The translations under genes and the position numbers were made by a program. 64,000 nucleotides of DNA from DASRHD01 sp035485575. Its GTDB lineage: Bacteria; Verrucomicrobiota; Verrucomicrobiia; Opitutales; Opitutaceae. Positions 38,575-47,640 of the stretch are shown here, piece by piece (within the stretch, counting starts at the first letter, position 1; each line of letters begins with the position of its first letter). Under the pieces are notes generated by a model. It had not been told where the DNA came from. It saw only the letters and a program-made list of their open reading frames with translations, and did not search any database. The stretch spans positions 1 to 64,000 of the forward strand of contig DATHNW010000001.1 of the NCBI GenBank assembly GCA_035485575.1, written 5' to 3'.

Positions 38575-39546
38575 ATGAAACTGATTACCACCATGTCGCT
38601 GCCCAATGATATCATTTCTTTTCTGCGCGACGAGGCCTACCTGACTCTCAGCCGGGAGGCCCTTTCCGAAGCGCTTCACGGTGTGGCCGTACACAAGGAG
38701 GAGGTCGCCAGCACGCGCCCACCCTTCGGCGTACTGGCCGCGCCCAGCACGGTCAAAACCTTCGAACATTCGATGCGTACCGTGCTCGACAACGAGAGTT
38801 CGCTCGAAACCCGCCTGGCCAGAATCGACACCCTCGACCACTGGCTGAAGGCCACGCTGCACACCAAGCTGCATTATTATCTCTGGGAGGCATCGCAGGA
38901 TTATCGCTACAGCGCGGAGGTGCTCTCCGCCATCGATACCTGGGAGCGGTTTGTCGATCCCTATGGCGACCGGTTGCAGGCCTTCGCCCGCGAATTGAAA
39001 AACACGGCCCGGGCGGTCGAGCGGAAGAAGGAAGGAACCCACGCCGTGTTTGATTTGCGCGCGGGTGCGATGGCCGAATTGCGGATTGCCGCCCTGAATC
39101 TTGACAGTGCCGCCGGGCAGCTGATCGACGCCGAGCGCAAGCTCAGCCAGGTCATCGCCGGGACGATCTACGACAAGGTGCGCATCCTCCCGCCCTCTTT
39201 CGTTGACCTGGGCCAGTGGGTGGACCGGCTCACGCCGCTCTCCGACGATGAGCTCTTCGCCACCACGCAGGCAATGGAAGCCGACGTGCGCTCGCTGCTC
39301 GCGAAGAAACTGGCGCCGCTCCACGCGCGCGCCGAGGCCGCCCGCGAGACGGTGGCAGACGCCGGGCGTCATTATTTCGAACAATACTGGGACCAGCTTC
39401 GCACCCATGCACTGACCTATTACGTGAAGGACCGCGAGGTGGACGAGGTGCTCGACGAGCTCACCCAGCGCTACGTCGTCGCCACCGCCCAACGCGGCCA
39501 GCAGATCCTGCAGGGCAAGGTCAACCCCTACCAGCACGAGCGCTGA
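38575..39546 (+). CDS. Unknown 323-aa helical protein
   Basis: No family recognised. The sequence is almost entirely helical and charged, with heptad-like stretches around residues 135-200 (FARELKNTARAVERKKEG, LDSAAGQLIDAERKLSQV) and 235-300 (AMEADVRSLLAKKLAPLHA, EAARETVADAG), consistent with coiled coils; no signal peptide or membrane helix. It stands alone between the R-M island and korAB with AT-rich DNA and a perfect palindrome upstream. A second start at 38593 (Met7) is possible. Codon use is like the GC-rich host genes. Confidence 0.75.
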   Translation: MKLITTMSLPNDIISFLRDEAYLTLSREALSEALHGVAVHKEEVASTRPPFGVLAAPSTVKTFEHSMRTVLDNESSLETRLARIDTLDHWLKATLHTKLHYYLWEASQDYRYSAEVLSAIDTWERFVDPYGDRLQAFARELKNTARAVERKKEGTHAVFDLRAGAMAELRIAALNLDSAAGQLIDAERKLSQVIAGTIYDKVRILPPSFVDLGQWVDRLTPLSDDELFATTQAMEADVRSLLAKKLAPLHARAEAARETVADAGRHYFEQYWDQLRTHALTYYVKDREVDEVLDELTQRYVVATAQRGQQILQGKVNPYQHER

Positions 39547-39712
39547 GCGCGGTCAGCAGGAGCAGGGAGTCAAGGGCGGCCGGTTCGCCGCAAAGGGAAA
39601 AAGGCCGGCGGGTCCCCCGGCCCTGCCCCGATTTTGCCCACCTACAGGGCAGGAAGACCGGCCGGCAGACCGTTGACAGCGCCTGCGCCATCCCGCAGCG
39701 TACCGCACCCCC

Positions 39713-41569
39713 ATGGTCAGCCCCAGTTCCCCCCTGCCCGGCGCAAATGCCGCCGGCAACGGCAATGTTCAAACGGTCCCCGATGCGGTCATCCGCCTCG
39801 CGGGCAATTCGCAGGATGGCATCCAGACCATCGGCGGTTTCCTCGCGCGCCTCGCCGGCCGCAGCGACCAGGAGGTGATGACCTACATGACGATCCCGTC
39901 CACCATTTCCGGCGGGCCGTCGATCTTCCAGGTGCGCATGGGCACCGGCGAAATTCTCTCCGCCGGCGACCAGGCGGACTTCCTCGTGGCCTTTTACCAG
40001 CACAGCTACGACGCGCACGTGAACTCCCTGCGCCCGGGCGGCGTGCTTGTCTACGACAGCGACCACGTGAAACCGAATCCCGACGACCGGCGCTTCACCG
40101 CGGTCGGCATCCCCATCACCGGCCGCACGGTCGAGGCCGTGGGCGGCGCCTCAAAGGACAAGGGTAAAAATATTTTCGTGCTCGGGTTGCTCGCGCGCGC
40201 CTTCAACCTCGACGTGGAAAAACTCCGCACGCTCGTGCAGGAGCGCTTCGGCGGCCGCGCCGAGGACATCGTGCGCAACGCCATGCTCGCCTTCGATGCC
40301 GGCTACGCGCTGCCGGTCGAAAACCTCCTCGGCCATTGCTACCGTTTCGACCACAAGCCGCGGGTCACTTCCGGGCGCCCGCAGGTCACGATGGACGGCA
40401 ACACCGCGCTCGGCTACGGCCTCCTCGCCGCCGGTGTGCGCCATGGCGCGGGTTATCCCATCACACCGTGGTCCTCGATCATGGAAATGCTCCGCACCGA
40501 GCTGCCGAAATACGGCGGCGTCTTCGTGCAGGCGGAGGATGAGCTCGCCGCGGTGTCGCTCGCGCTCGGTTTCGCCTACTCCGGCCACCTTTCCGTCACC
40601 GGCAGCTCCGGCCCCGGCCTTTCGCTCAAGATGGAAGCCCTTGGCTGGGCTGTGATGTCCGAGATGCCGCTCATCGTGATCAACGTCCAGCGCGGCGGCC
40701 CCAGCACCGGCCTGCCGACCAACGTCGAGCAGAGCGATCTCCTGCAGGCCATCTACGGCAGCCATGGCGACACGCCCCGCGTCGTGCTCGCGCCGCGCGA
40801 CGTCGAGGACTGCTTCTACCTCGCGCTCGAGGCCGGCCGCATCGCGCGCGAATATAGCACGCCCGTCATCATCCTTTCCGACCTGGCGCTGGCCACCCGC
40901 ATCGAGGCGTTCGAGGAGCCCGACCTGAAAAAACTCATGGCCGATCCGAAGCCGGACCTCGCCGCGCGCGGCACCGACTACAAGCCCTATCCGCTCGACC
41001 GCACGACCCGCCATGCGCCGCCCGGCTCGCGCATCGAGAGCGGCATCTATCCGGTCGTCACCGGCCTCGAGCATGACGAGATGGGCCACCCGACGGCCAA
41101 TCCCGCCCTGCACGTCAAGATGACCGCCAAGCGCCGCGAGAAAATCAAGCACCTCGCCGCCTCGCTCCCGCTGCCGGAAATTTACGGCGACGCCGAGGGC
41201 GACGTCCTCGTGGTCGGCTGGGGCTCGACGTTCGGGCCGGTGCGCGAAGCGGTGAAACGGGTCCGCACCGATGGCGTCAAGGCCGCCCAGATCCACCTGC
41301 GCAACCTTCATCCGCTGCCCAACGGGCTTGATGAAATTTTCCGCCGTTATCGCGAGGTGCTGGTCGTCGAGATGAATGACGAGGGCCTCTACGGCTACGG
41401 CCAGCTGGCCATGCTCCTGCGCGCCCGGTACGCGAATCCCGCCATCCGCAGCATCACCAAGACGGACGGCCTCACCTTCAAGGTCCGCGAAATCGTCGAG
41501 GGTGTCGGCCGGCACCTGGCCTTCGGCTCGTTGCGCGACACGCCCGTCACCCCGCCGGCCCGCGGCTGA
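39713..41569 (+). CDS. korA: 2-oxoacid:acceptor oxidoreductase, fused gamma-alpha subunit
   Basis: 618-aa subunit of a 2-oxoglutarate-type ferredoxin oxidoreductase. Residues about 25-210 form the gamma (catalytic linker) domain; from about 225 the alpha domain begins with GNTALGYGLLAAGVRHGAGYPITPWSSIME, the pyrimidine-binding domain, with PSTGLPTNVEQSDLLQAIYG following. A C-terminal transketolase-like domain ends the protein. It is followed after 36 bp by the beta subunit. The enzyme decarboxylates a 2-oxoacid to its CoA ester and reduces ferredoxin, or runs in reverse. 2-oxoglutarate is the most common substrate for this arrangement. Confidence 0.93.
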   Translation: MVSPSSPLPGANAAGNGNVQTVPDAVIRLAGNSQDGIQTIGGFLARLAGRSDQEVMTYMTIPSTISGGPSIFQVRMGTGEILSAGDQADFLVAFYQHSYDAHVNSLRPGGVLVYDSDHVKPNPDDRRFTAVGIPITGRTVEAVGGASKDKGKNIFVLGLLARAFNLDVEKLRTLVQERFGGRAEDIVRNAMLAFDAGYALPVENLLGHCYRFDHKPRVTSGRPQVTMDGNTALGYGLLAAGVRHGAGYPITPWSSIMEMLRTELPKYGGVFVQAEDELAAVSLALGFAYSGHLSVTGSSGPGLSLKMEALGWAVMSEMPLIVINVQRGGPSTGLPTNVEQSDLLQAIYGSHGDTPRVVLAPRDVEDCFYLALEAGRIAREYSTPVIILSDLALATRIEAFEEPDLKKLMADPKPDLAARGTDYKPYPLDRTTRHAPPGSRIESGIYPVVTGLEHDEMGHPTANPALHVKMTAKRREKIKHLAASLPLPEIYGDAEGDVLVVGWGSTFGPVREAVKRVRTDGVKAAQIHLRNLHPLPNGLDEIFRRYREVLVVEMNDEGLYGYGQLAMLLRARYANPAIRSITKTDGLTFKVREIVEGVGRHLAFGSLRDTPVTPPARG

Positions 41570-41605
41570 AGCGACTCCACTTTAAACCACCACCATTCCG
41601 ACCCC

Positions 41606-42568
41606 ATGACCGCCCTGCCCGCCACCGCCCCGGTGCTGCCCGTTTCGCCCCCGACCAACGGCGCACGCCAGCCGCTCACGAAAAAAGCCCTCACCGCCGA
41701 CCATCCGACGTGGTGCCCCGGCTGCGGCGACTTCGCCGTGCTTGCCGCGTTCTACCGCGTGCTCGAGAAGCTCCAGTACCCGCACGAGAACATCGTCACC
41801 TTCGCCGGTATCGGCTGCTCGTCGCGGTTCCCTTATTTCGTCAACACCCATGGCGGCCATTACATCCACGGCCGCTCGCTGCCCTTTGCCGCGGGCATCA
41901 GCCTCGGCCGCGACGACCTCCACGTCTTCGTCTTCGGCGGCGACGGCGACGGTTTTTCCATCGGCGGCAACCACCTCGTCCACACCGCGCGCAAGAACGT
42001 CCGGCTGACCTACGTCATCATGGACAACTTCGTCTACGGCCTGACCAAGAAGCAGACCTCGCCCACCTCGCCCATCGGCTTCAAGTCGAAGACCGATCCC
42101 ACCGGCGCGATGGACCAGCCGATCAACCCGATGCGCACGCTCGTCAACACCGGCGCCACCTTCATCGCGCGCAGCCATGCCACGCAGGTCAACCATATGA
42201 TCGAGATGATGACGCGCGCCGCCCAGCACGACGGCTTCTCTGTCGTCGAGATCCTTTCCGAATGCGTCGAGTTTTACGCAGGGGCGTTCGATGCCGGCAA
42301 TCCCCGCAAGGGCGGCGCGTTCCGCACTATCGAGCTGAAGAAGAACGACGGCACGCCCGAGGACGCACAGCGCCACGACCCCACCGACGAGCTCGCCGCG
42401 TTCCGCCTCGCGCTCGAGCCGTGGCCGGGCCCCTTCGGCGTGTTCTACGAAGTGAAGCGCCCGACCAAGAACCGCCTCGAGGCCGACCTCATCGCCCGCA
42501 CCCGTGAGAAGACCAGGGGCGCAGCCGACCTCGACCTGCTCTCGGCCAGCTTTGCCCGCCTGCGCTGA
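41606..42568 (+). CDS. korB: 2-oxoacid:ferredoxin oxidoreductase, beta subunit
   Basis: 320-aa TPP-binding subunit. The N-terminal WCPGCGDF supplies two cysteines; GIGCSSRFPYF and the TPP/Mg motif GGDGDGFSIGGNH near residue 113 with downstream TYVIMDNFVYGLTKKQTSPTS are diagnostic. Only the short two-subunit type is encoded; no separate delta ferredoxin-like subunit is seen. Works with the upstream alpha/gamma subunit. Confidence 0.95.
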   Translation: MTALPATAPVLPVSPPTNGARQPLTKKALTADHPTWCPGCGDFAVLAAFYRVLEKLQYPHENIVTFAGIGCSSRFPYFVNTHGGHYIHGRSLPFAAGISLGRDDLHVFVFGGDGDGFSIGGNHLVHTARKNVRLTYVIMDNFVYGLTKKQTSPTSPIGFKSKTDPTGAMDQPINPMRTLVNTGATFIARSHATQVNHMIEMMTRAAQHDGFSVVEILSECVEFYAGAFDAGNPRKGGAFRTIELKKNDGTPEDAQRHDPTDELAAFRLALEPWPGPFGVFYEVKRPTKNRLEADLIARTREKTRGAADLDLLSASFARLR

Positions 42569-42589
42569 CCGCCCGCCGCGACACCGGCT

Positions 42590-43321
42590 TCAGTAGTTCA
42601 ACGATTTCAGCGCAAACGCGCCGGGATACTCGCGGTGGACCGCCTGCTGCAGCTGCCGCAGGTTGAGGATGGAGAGGTACTCCATGATGAACGGGATCGT
42701 GCCGCGCTCGGGAAAATAGATGCAGACCCGCCCGTTGAAAATGAACACCGCGGCCGCGCTTTGCAGCGTCTGGCCGTCCCTGACATAGGAAAACTGCACC
42801 ACGTTCACCGGCCGGTGCGCGGCCAGCCGCGCACCCGCGCGTGTCGCGTCGCGGAACGCCGGCACCTCGTGCGTGGCCAGCACCTCCGGCGGATGCTCCT
42901 CGGGCGGCTGGGAAAAATCGTATCTATAAATTGGATACAATGGAACGATGCCCGGGTACCGCGCCAGGACGGGCGCCGCGACCCGGCCGACGTCCTCGCG
43001 GGACTCCGGCGGCACCTCCAGCGGCCGGAAGCCGAAATTGATGTCCCAGGCCCATAGCCGCCCTTCCAGTTCAAACACCGCGACCGCATGCCCGGCCACC
43101 ACCTGCTCGTCCTCCTTCGCGCCCCATTGCAGCACGCGCACCCACGCGTCCGGGCCGTGGATTTCCTGGAAATGATCATAGAGGCAGACCGATTCCACGA
43201 AGCAGCCGTTGGCCACGCCGAGGGGCTCATGCGCAAAGGGCGGCTTCACCCCCGCGGCCGGCGCCGGGAGCCGGACCAGGAAAAACAGGGCCAGCCAGAC
43301 AATGCCATGGATTCGTCTCAC
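42590..43321 (-). CDS. Secreted protein with a cysteine-protease/transglutaminase-like Cys-His-Asp arrangement
   Basis: 243-aa protein with signal peptide (GIVWLALFFLVRLPAPAAG). Residues NGCFVESVCLYDHF near 38 could supply the nucleophile Cys, GHAVAVFELEG near 78 the His and LWAWDINFGF near 90 the Asp, the order found in papain-like bacterial transglutaminase/peptidase folds. The rest is mixed alpha/beta. The family is not recognised with certainty. It is convergent with korB and divergent from hflX. Confidence 0.7.
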   Translation of the reverse strand: MRRIHGIVWLALFFLVRLPAPAAGVKPPFAHEPLGVANGCFVESVCLYDHFQEIHGPDAWVRVLQWGAKEDEQVVAGHAVAVFELEGRLWAWDINFGFRPLEVPPESREDVGRVAAPVLARYPGIVPLYPIYRYDFSQPPEEHPPEVLATHEVPAFRDATRAGARLAAHRPVNVVQFSYVRDGQTLQSAAAVFIFNGRVCIYFPERGTIPFIMEYLSILNLRQLQQAVHREYPGAFALKSLNY

Positions 43322-43388
43322 GCCCTCCCTTAAATCGCCCGCCGCTTCCGCCGCAATCCTTTCGCGAGCCGGCCCGGCCTGACGCCAT

Positions 43389-44723
43389 TTGACTCACGCG
43401 ACTTCCCGCCGTAGGCTTTTTCTCCCAAAAATCGTGGCCGAACTTTTCGAAACCAAATCCCGCCTCCAGCGCGCATTTCTGGTCGGTGTCCAGACGCCCA
43501 AAATGCCGCCGGGCGAAGGCCAGGAGCTGCTGGACGAGCTGCGCGAGCTGGTCGAGACCCTTGGCCTGACCGTCGTGCGCTCCACTCTCATCGCGCTGCG
43601 CACGCCCGTGCCCGCCCTGCTGATCGGCAGCGGCAAGGCGCAGGAGCTTTCCGACCTGGCGCACGAGGACGACGCCGATGTGATCATTTTCGACGAGGAC
43701 CTCTCGCCGGCGCAGCAGCGCAACTGGGAAAAGCTCTCCGAACTCGCCGTCATCGACCGCCAGGAGGTCATTCTCGAAGTGTTTGCCGACCGCGCGCATA
43801 CCCGCGAGGCCATCCTCCAGGTCGCGCTCGCCCGGCAGGAATACTCGCTCCCGCGCCTCAAGCGCGCCTGGACCCATCTCTCGCGCCAGCGCGGCGGCGG
43901 CACCGGCGCGCGCGGCCAGGGTGAAACCCAGCTGGAGAACGACCGACGCCTCGTGCGCGACCGCATCGCACACCTGCGCGAGCAGATCGCCGGGGTCGTC
44001 CAGCAGCGCGGCGTGCAGCGCGCGCGCCGCATGCGCGTGCCCGTGCCCACCGCGGCCATCGTCGGCTATACCAACGCAGGCAAGTCCTCATTGCTCAACC
44101 GCCTTACCGGCGCCGCCGTCTTCGTCGAGGACAAGCTCTTCGCCACGCTCGATCCCACGACGCGCCAGCTCCTGCTCCGCAACAACCAGAAGCTGCTCGT
44201 GACCGACACCGTCGGCTTCATCCGCCGCCTGCCGCACGGCCTGGTCGAGGCCTTCAAGGCCACGCTTGAGGAGGTCGTCGTGGCCGACTTTCTCATCCAC
44301 GTGCTTGATGCGACCAATCCCAACATCGAGAAGCACCACGCCACCACGCTCGGCGTCCTGCGGGAGCTCGGCGCCGACGACAAGCCCACCCTCACCCTCT
44401 TCAACAAAACCGACGCCGCCGACACTCGCGCCCTCGCGCACGCCCGCACGCTCGCGCCCGACGGGCTTTTCATTTCGGCCAAGACCGGCGCCGGCCTCGA
44501 CGCGCTCCTCGACCGCTGCGCCGAGCTCATCGCCGGCCGGCTCGGCATCAGCGCATTGCTCGTGCCGCATGACCGTTACGATGTCATCGCCCGCCTGCAC
44601 GAGTTCGGCCACATCCACGATCAGGAGCACCGCGACGAAGGCGTGTTCATCCACGGTCGCTTTCCCCCCGCGCAGGCCGGCTTCTTCGCGCCGTTCATCC
44701 TCGCCAACGGCAAGTCCGCCTGA
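43389..44723 (+). CDS. hflX: Ribosome-associated GTPase HflX
   Basis: 444-aa GTPase that binds and splits stalled ribosomes. The HflX N-terminal domain ends in the glycine-rich GGGTGARGQGETQLENDRR near residue 175; the G domain has G1 GYTNAGKSSLLN near 222, G3 DTVGFIRRLP and G4 FNKTD; a short C-terminal domain follows. Both a TTG codon at the 5' end and a GTG about 45 bp inside could be the start; no ATG precedes the conserved ELFETKSRLQRAFLVGV. It ends 6 bp before the convergent ydcF-like gene. Confidence 0.93.
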   Translation: MTHATSRRRLFLPKIVAELFETKSRLQRAFLVGVQTPKMPPGEGQELLDELRELVETLGLTVVRSTLIALRTPVPALLIGSGKAQELSDLAHEDDADVIIFDEDLSPAQQRNWEKLSELAVIDRQEVILEVFADRAHTREAILQVALARQEYSLPRLKRAWTHLSRQRGGGTGARGQGETQLENDRRLVRDRIAHLREQIAGVVQQRGVQRARRMRVPVPTAAIVGYTNAGKSSLLNRLTGAAVFVEDKLFATLDPTTRQLLLRNNQKLLVTDTVGFIRRLPHGLVEAFKATLEEVVVADFLIHVLDATNPNIEKHHATTLGVLRELGADDKPTLTLFNKTDAADTRALAHARTLAPDGLFISAKTGAGLDALLDRCAELIAGRLGISALLVPHDRYDVIARLHEFGHIHDQEHRDEGVFIHGRFPPAQAGFFAPFILANGKSA

Positions 44724-44729
44724 CGGCGT

Positions 44730-45488
44730 TCATTCGGGCCGGAAAACCACGTAATAAATCCGCCCGTAGAATTCGCGCAGCGCCTGCTCCGTCACCGCCA
44801 GCGCATCCGGATGCGGCAGGAAATCGATCAGCGTCAGCCGCCGGCGCGGATCGCGCTGGAAATCGACCGGGAACGGGGTGAAATCCACCCCCGCGCGGGT
44901 GAAGAGCCACGCGGCGCGCGGCATGTGCCAGGCCGAGGTCACGAGCAGCACGTGCTTCCAGCCGTATTCACGGCACATCCTTGCGGCGGAGCGGGCTTCG
45001 TCGGCCGTGTCGCCCACCATCGGCGTGAGCACGATTTTTTCCGCCGGCACGCCCGCCGCGATGGCCTGTTCGCGCAGAAGCTCGCCCTCCGTCACGCGGA
45101 GTTTCTCCCAGGGAAAGCTCGCCCGTGAAAAAACGATATGGGCCGCCTTGCCCGCCCGCACCAACGCCACGCCCGTGGTGAAACGGTCCACCGCCTCGCC
45201 CCAAGAAGGGAAGTCCGCGCCCGGATGGTTGCGGCCCAGAATGCCGCCGAGCACGATCACCGCGTCCGCCGGCGCGCAACCCACGATGGTCTGCACCGGG
45301 TAACGGTCCTCCAGCCGGCCGATGAGCGCATCAGCCACGACCGGCATGCTCGCGATGTAGAGCAGCGCCAGTACCGCCATGATCAGCCGCCGGCGCCATT
45401 TTTCAAAAACGAGCGCCAGGGCCAGCAGCAGGCAGGACAACCCGGTGGGCAGCACGAAAACCGGGAGCAATTTGTGCAGAAAAAGCAT
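44730..45488 (-). CDS. YdcF/SanA/ElyC family (DUF218) membrane-anchored protein
   Basis: 252 aa. Two N-terminal membrane segments (LLPVFVLPTGLSCLLLALALVF and RLIMAVLALLYIASMPVVADAL) precede the DUF218 domain starting DAVIVLGGILG, with HVLLVTSAWHMPRAAWLFTRAG near residue 160. ElyC-like members are linked to envelope integrity and undecaprenyl-phosphate handling. The second helix places the domain in the periplasm. Monocistronic and convergent with hflX. Confidence 0.9.
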   Translation of the reverse strand: MLFLHKLLPVFVLPTGLSCLLLALALVFEKWRRRLIMAVLALLYIASMPVVADALIGRLEDRYPVQTIVGCAPADAVIVLGGILGRNHPGADFPSWGEAVDRFTTGVALVRAGKAAHIVFSRASFPWEKLRVTEGELLREQAIAAGVPAEKIVLTPMVGDTADEARSAARMCREYGWKHVLLVTSAWHMPRAAWLFTRAGVDFTPFPVDFQRDPRRRLTLIDFLPHPDALAVTEQALREFYGRIYYVVFRPE

Positions 45489-45663
45489 GATGGCGGGCTG
45501 GATTTAATCCGGGCGGAAAAGGCGCGCAAGCGAGACAAAAAAGCCGCGGATCACAAGCCGCCATTTGCCGGGCGGATCACTCGTTTTCATGCCGGCAGGC
45601 TGCTTGGTCGATCGAAAGCCCATCAACAAGCTTGGGGCATTCGGCGCGGCTCTCGTGATGGAA

Positions 45664-45737
45664 TGGCTGCCCGGCATGGATTCGAACCATGACTAGGCGA
45701 GTCAAAGTCGCCTGTGCTACCATTACACCACCAGGCA
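45664..45737 (-). tRNA. tRNA-Gln (anticodon TTG)
   Basis: Reading the minus strand: acceptor TGCCTGG pairs with CCGGGCA, discriminator G and encoded CCA end. D-arm region GGTGTAATGGTAGCACA; anticodon stem GGCGA/TCGCC enclosing loop CTTTGAC with anticodon TTG; T-loop GGTTCGAATCC. 74 nt, complete cloverleaf. Confidence 0.96.
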
Positions 45738-45844
45738 GTGGAAAGGGCAGTAAGCTGGGCCGCGGGGGGCGCGGGTCAAGGCGGGAATGCTCCGGGGATG
45801 AAAGGAGCGCTGATCCGTGGCCAGTTCGATTTGCGGCAATGCCT

Positions 45845-45907
45845 CGGCCATTCACACAAGCGAATGGCCTGACATGCATGAAGAACCGACGGGGCGACAC
45901 TCGCCCC
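45845..45907. terminator. Two hairpins downstream of the hydroxylase-PAQR fusion gene
   Basis: GGCCATTC/GAATGGCC (45845-45868) and CGGGGCGA/TCGCCCCG around CAC (45889-45907), just beyond the minus-strand stop at 45913. Strong stems but no clear T-run, so they may be terminators of the Rho-assisted kind or 3' end stabilisers. Confidence 0.45.
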
Positions 45908-45912
45908 GGTCC

Positions 45913-47436
45913 TCACGCCCGGCTTGGCAGCAGGAAGAGCAGCACCGCGAAGAAATGGCAGGCGCTGCCGCCGAGCACGAAAGCATGCCAGACCGCGTGA
46001 TGATAGCGCAGGCGTTTCCACAGATAGAATATGGCGCCCACGGTGTAGCAAAGCGCACCGGCCAGCAGCAGCCAGATCGCGCCTTCCGGCACGGCGGCCA
46101 GCAATGGCTTGACGGCCACGATGAGCAGCCAGCCCACGGACAGGTAGGCGACCAGCGAAGCCACGCGGAAACGGTTGGGAAACAGGAATTGCACGCACAC
46201 GCCGATCGCGCAAAGGCCCCAAATGATGCCGAAAAGCGTCCAACCCCAAGGCCCGCGCAGGCTCACGAGCAGAAAGGGCGTGTAGGTCCCCGCCACGAGC
46301 AAAAACGCCGTGGCATAGTCGAGCTTGAGAAAAAAGTCCTTCCAGTGCGCCGCACGCACGCTGTGGTAAAGCGTCGAAGCCGCGTAAAGCAGGAACAGCG
46401 TGACGCCGAACACCGTGAAGCTGACGATGTGCCAGGCATTGCCGCGCAGGCTGGCGAAAACGACCAGCAGCGTCAGCGCCGCGATGCTCAATAGCAGCCC
46501 CAGCCCGTGAGTCAGGCAGTGGGCGATCTCTTCGCCACGGGTATAGACGGCGGCCTTGGATTCGGCCGGCTGGCCGGCCTGGGCGCGCAAACGCCGTTCT
46601 TTGACCAGCGCGTCGCTCTTCTCGTCACACCAGCGGATGAACGCGCAGGGACGCGGGCTTTGAAATTCCGACGACTCCCACTCCGAGCCATCCATATAAA
46701 GTGTCTTGGGGATGATGCAGGTGCCAAAGGCCCAGTCGGCGAGCGGAATCGTGAAGAAACCGGAGATCGCCTCGTTGCAATCGATCACCGCATGATGCCG
46801 CAGGTGAAAGCTGTAGACCTTCCGCCAGAACCAGCCCAGCCGGCGGTGCTCGATGAGCGGCGCCCATTTTTCGAATGACCAATGCTCGATCGCATGAAAC
46901 ACCTCGTAAAGCGTGAGGGACATTGCGAGCGCCGCATACCCGGAAAAAAACCAGGGAAAGGAAGGCATGAGCCATTGGCAGAGCACCAGCAGGGGCGTCA
47001 CCACCAGGGCAAATACCGCCAGCGAATACCAGGGAAAGAAGGAGGCTTCCTTTTGCTCGGGCTGGGTGATCGGGTAGATGTTTTCAACAAACGGAACCTC
47101 CCGGCCCTCGGGCGTCCGCCGCCGGCCGATGCGCGTGAGGCTGTGATGCTTCGTATGCTGCCGGTAAAAGCGGCTCAAAAACGGCACCACGGGCTTGTGC
47201 AAGACATACCGGTGGAAGAAAAACTCGACGAAGCAGTTGAAGACGGAGATCGCGAGGATCACCACGCCATATTTCCACAGGCCCGCCGAAACCTGCGCGT
47301 GCCAGACCGCGCGGGGCGCGGTGAACTTCAAGATGAAACCAATGCCCACCAGGGTGGCGGCAATGGTAAGGGCAAAAAGCGGGAGCGACAGCTCCTCCTC
47401 GCCCTCGTGATCTCTGGCAATGTCGGAATGAGACAC
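45913..47436 (-). CDS. Fusion of fatty acid hydroxylase-type domain and hemolysin III/PAQR domain
   Basis: 507-aa integral membrane protein. Residues about 20-235 form a fatty-acid hydroxylase/sterol-desaturase-type domain: membrane helices plus His clusters HRYVLH (His75, His80), HTKHH (about 98), further His in EVFHAIEHW, and LRHHAVIDCNEA, as needed for a di-iron centre. Residues about 300-507 form a seven-helix hemolysin III (PAQR, CREST superfamily) domain: EEIAHCLTHGLGLLLS, STLYHSVRAAHWKDFFLKLDYATAF with the Ser-His and Asp motifs, and a terminal HAVWHAFVLGGSACHF. Both domains look complete, so this is a genuine fusion in one frame. Starts at 47436; monocistronic. Confidence 0.87.
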   Translation of the reverse strand: MSHSDIARDHEGEEELSLPLFALTIAATLVGIGFILKFTAPRAVWHAQVSAGLWKYGVVILAISVFNCFVEFFFHRYVLHKPVVPFLSRFYRQHTKHHSLTRIGRRRTPEGREVPFVENIYPITQPEQKEASFFPWYSLAVFALVVTPLLVLCQWLMPSFPWFFSGYAALAMSLTLYEVFHAIEHWSFEKWAPLIEHRRLGWFWRKVYSFHLRHHAVIDCNEAISGFFTIPLADWAFGTCIIPKTLYMDGSEWESSEFQSPRPCAFIRWCDEKSDALVKERRLRAQAGQPAESKAAVYTRGEEIAHCLTHGLGLLLSIAALTLLVVFASLRGNAWHIVSFTVFGVTLFLLYAASTLYHSVRAAHWKDFFLKLDYATAFLLVAGTYTPFLLVSLRGPWGWTLFGIIWGLCAIGVCVQFLFPNRFRVASLVAYLSVGWLLIVAVKPLLAAVPEGAIWLLLAGALCYTVGAIFYLWKRLRYHHAVWHAFVLGGSACHFFAVLLFLLPSRA

Positions 47437-47640
47437 GGTATGGTGGTTAGTTGGAACGGTTGAGCGGGGGATTTTGCCTCAACCCAACGCAAGCGTGACG
47501 CGGCACGCCGGAGGGTCAAAGCGTTTTATCGGAAAACGATTACCAATAACAAAGGAGTGGCGGATGGAAATGGGGCCGGTGCGCGCCGCCGCATCTGATG
47601 CGCACGGCTGGCGATAACATCGGCCCATTTCGCGCTGGGT

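Noticed and set aside
45600..45663. Peptide-like stretch PKLVDGLSIDQ read on the minus strand next to tRNA-Gln
   Set aside because: Short, no start, no ribosome-binding site; overlaps the tRNA flank and shows no family.
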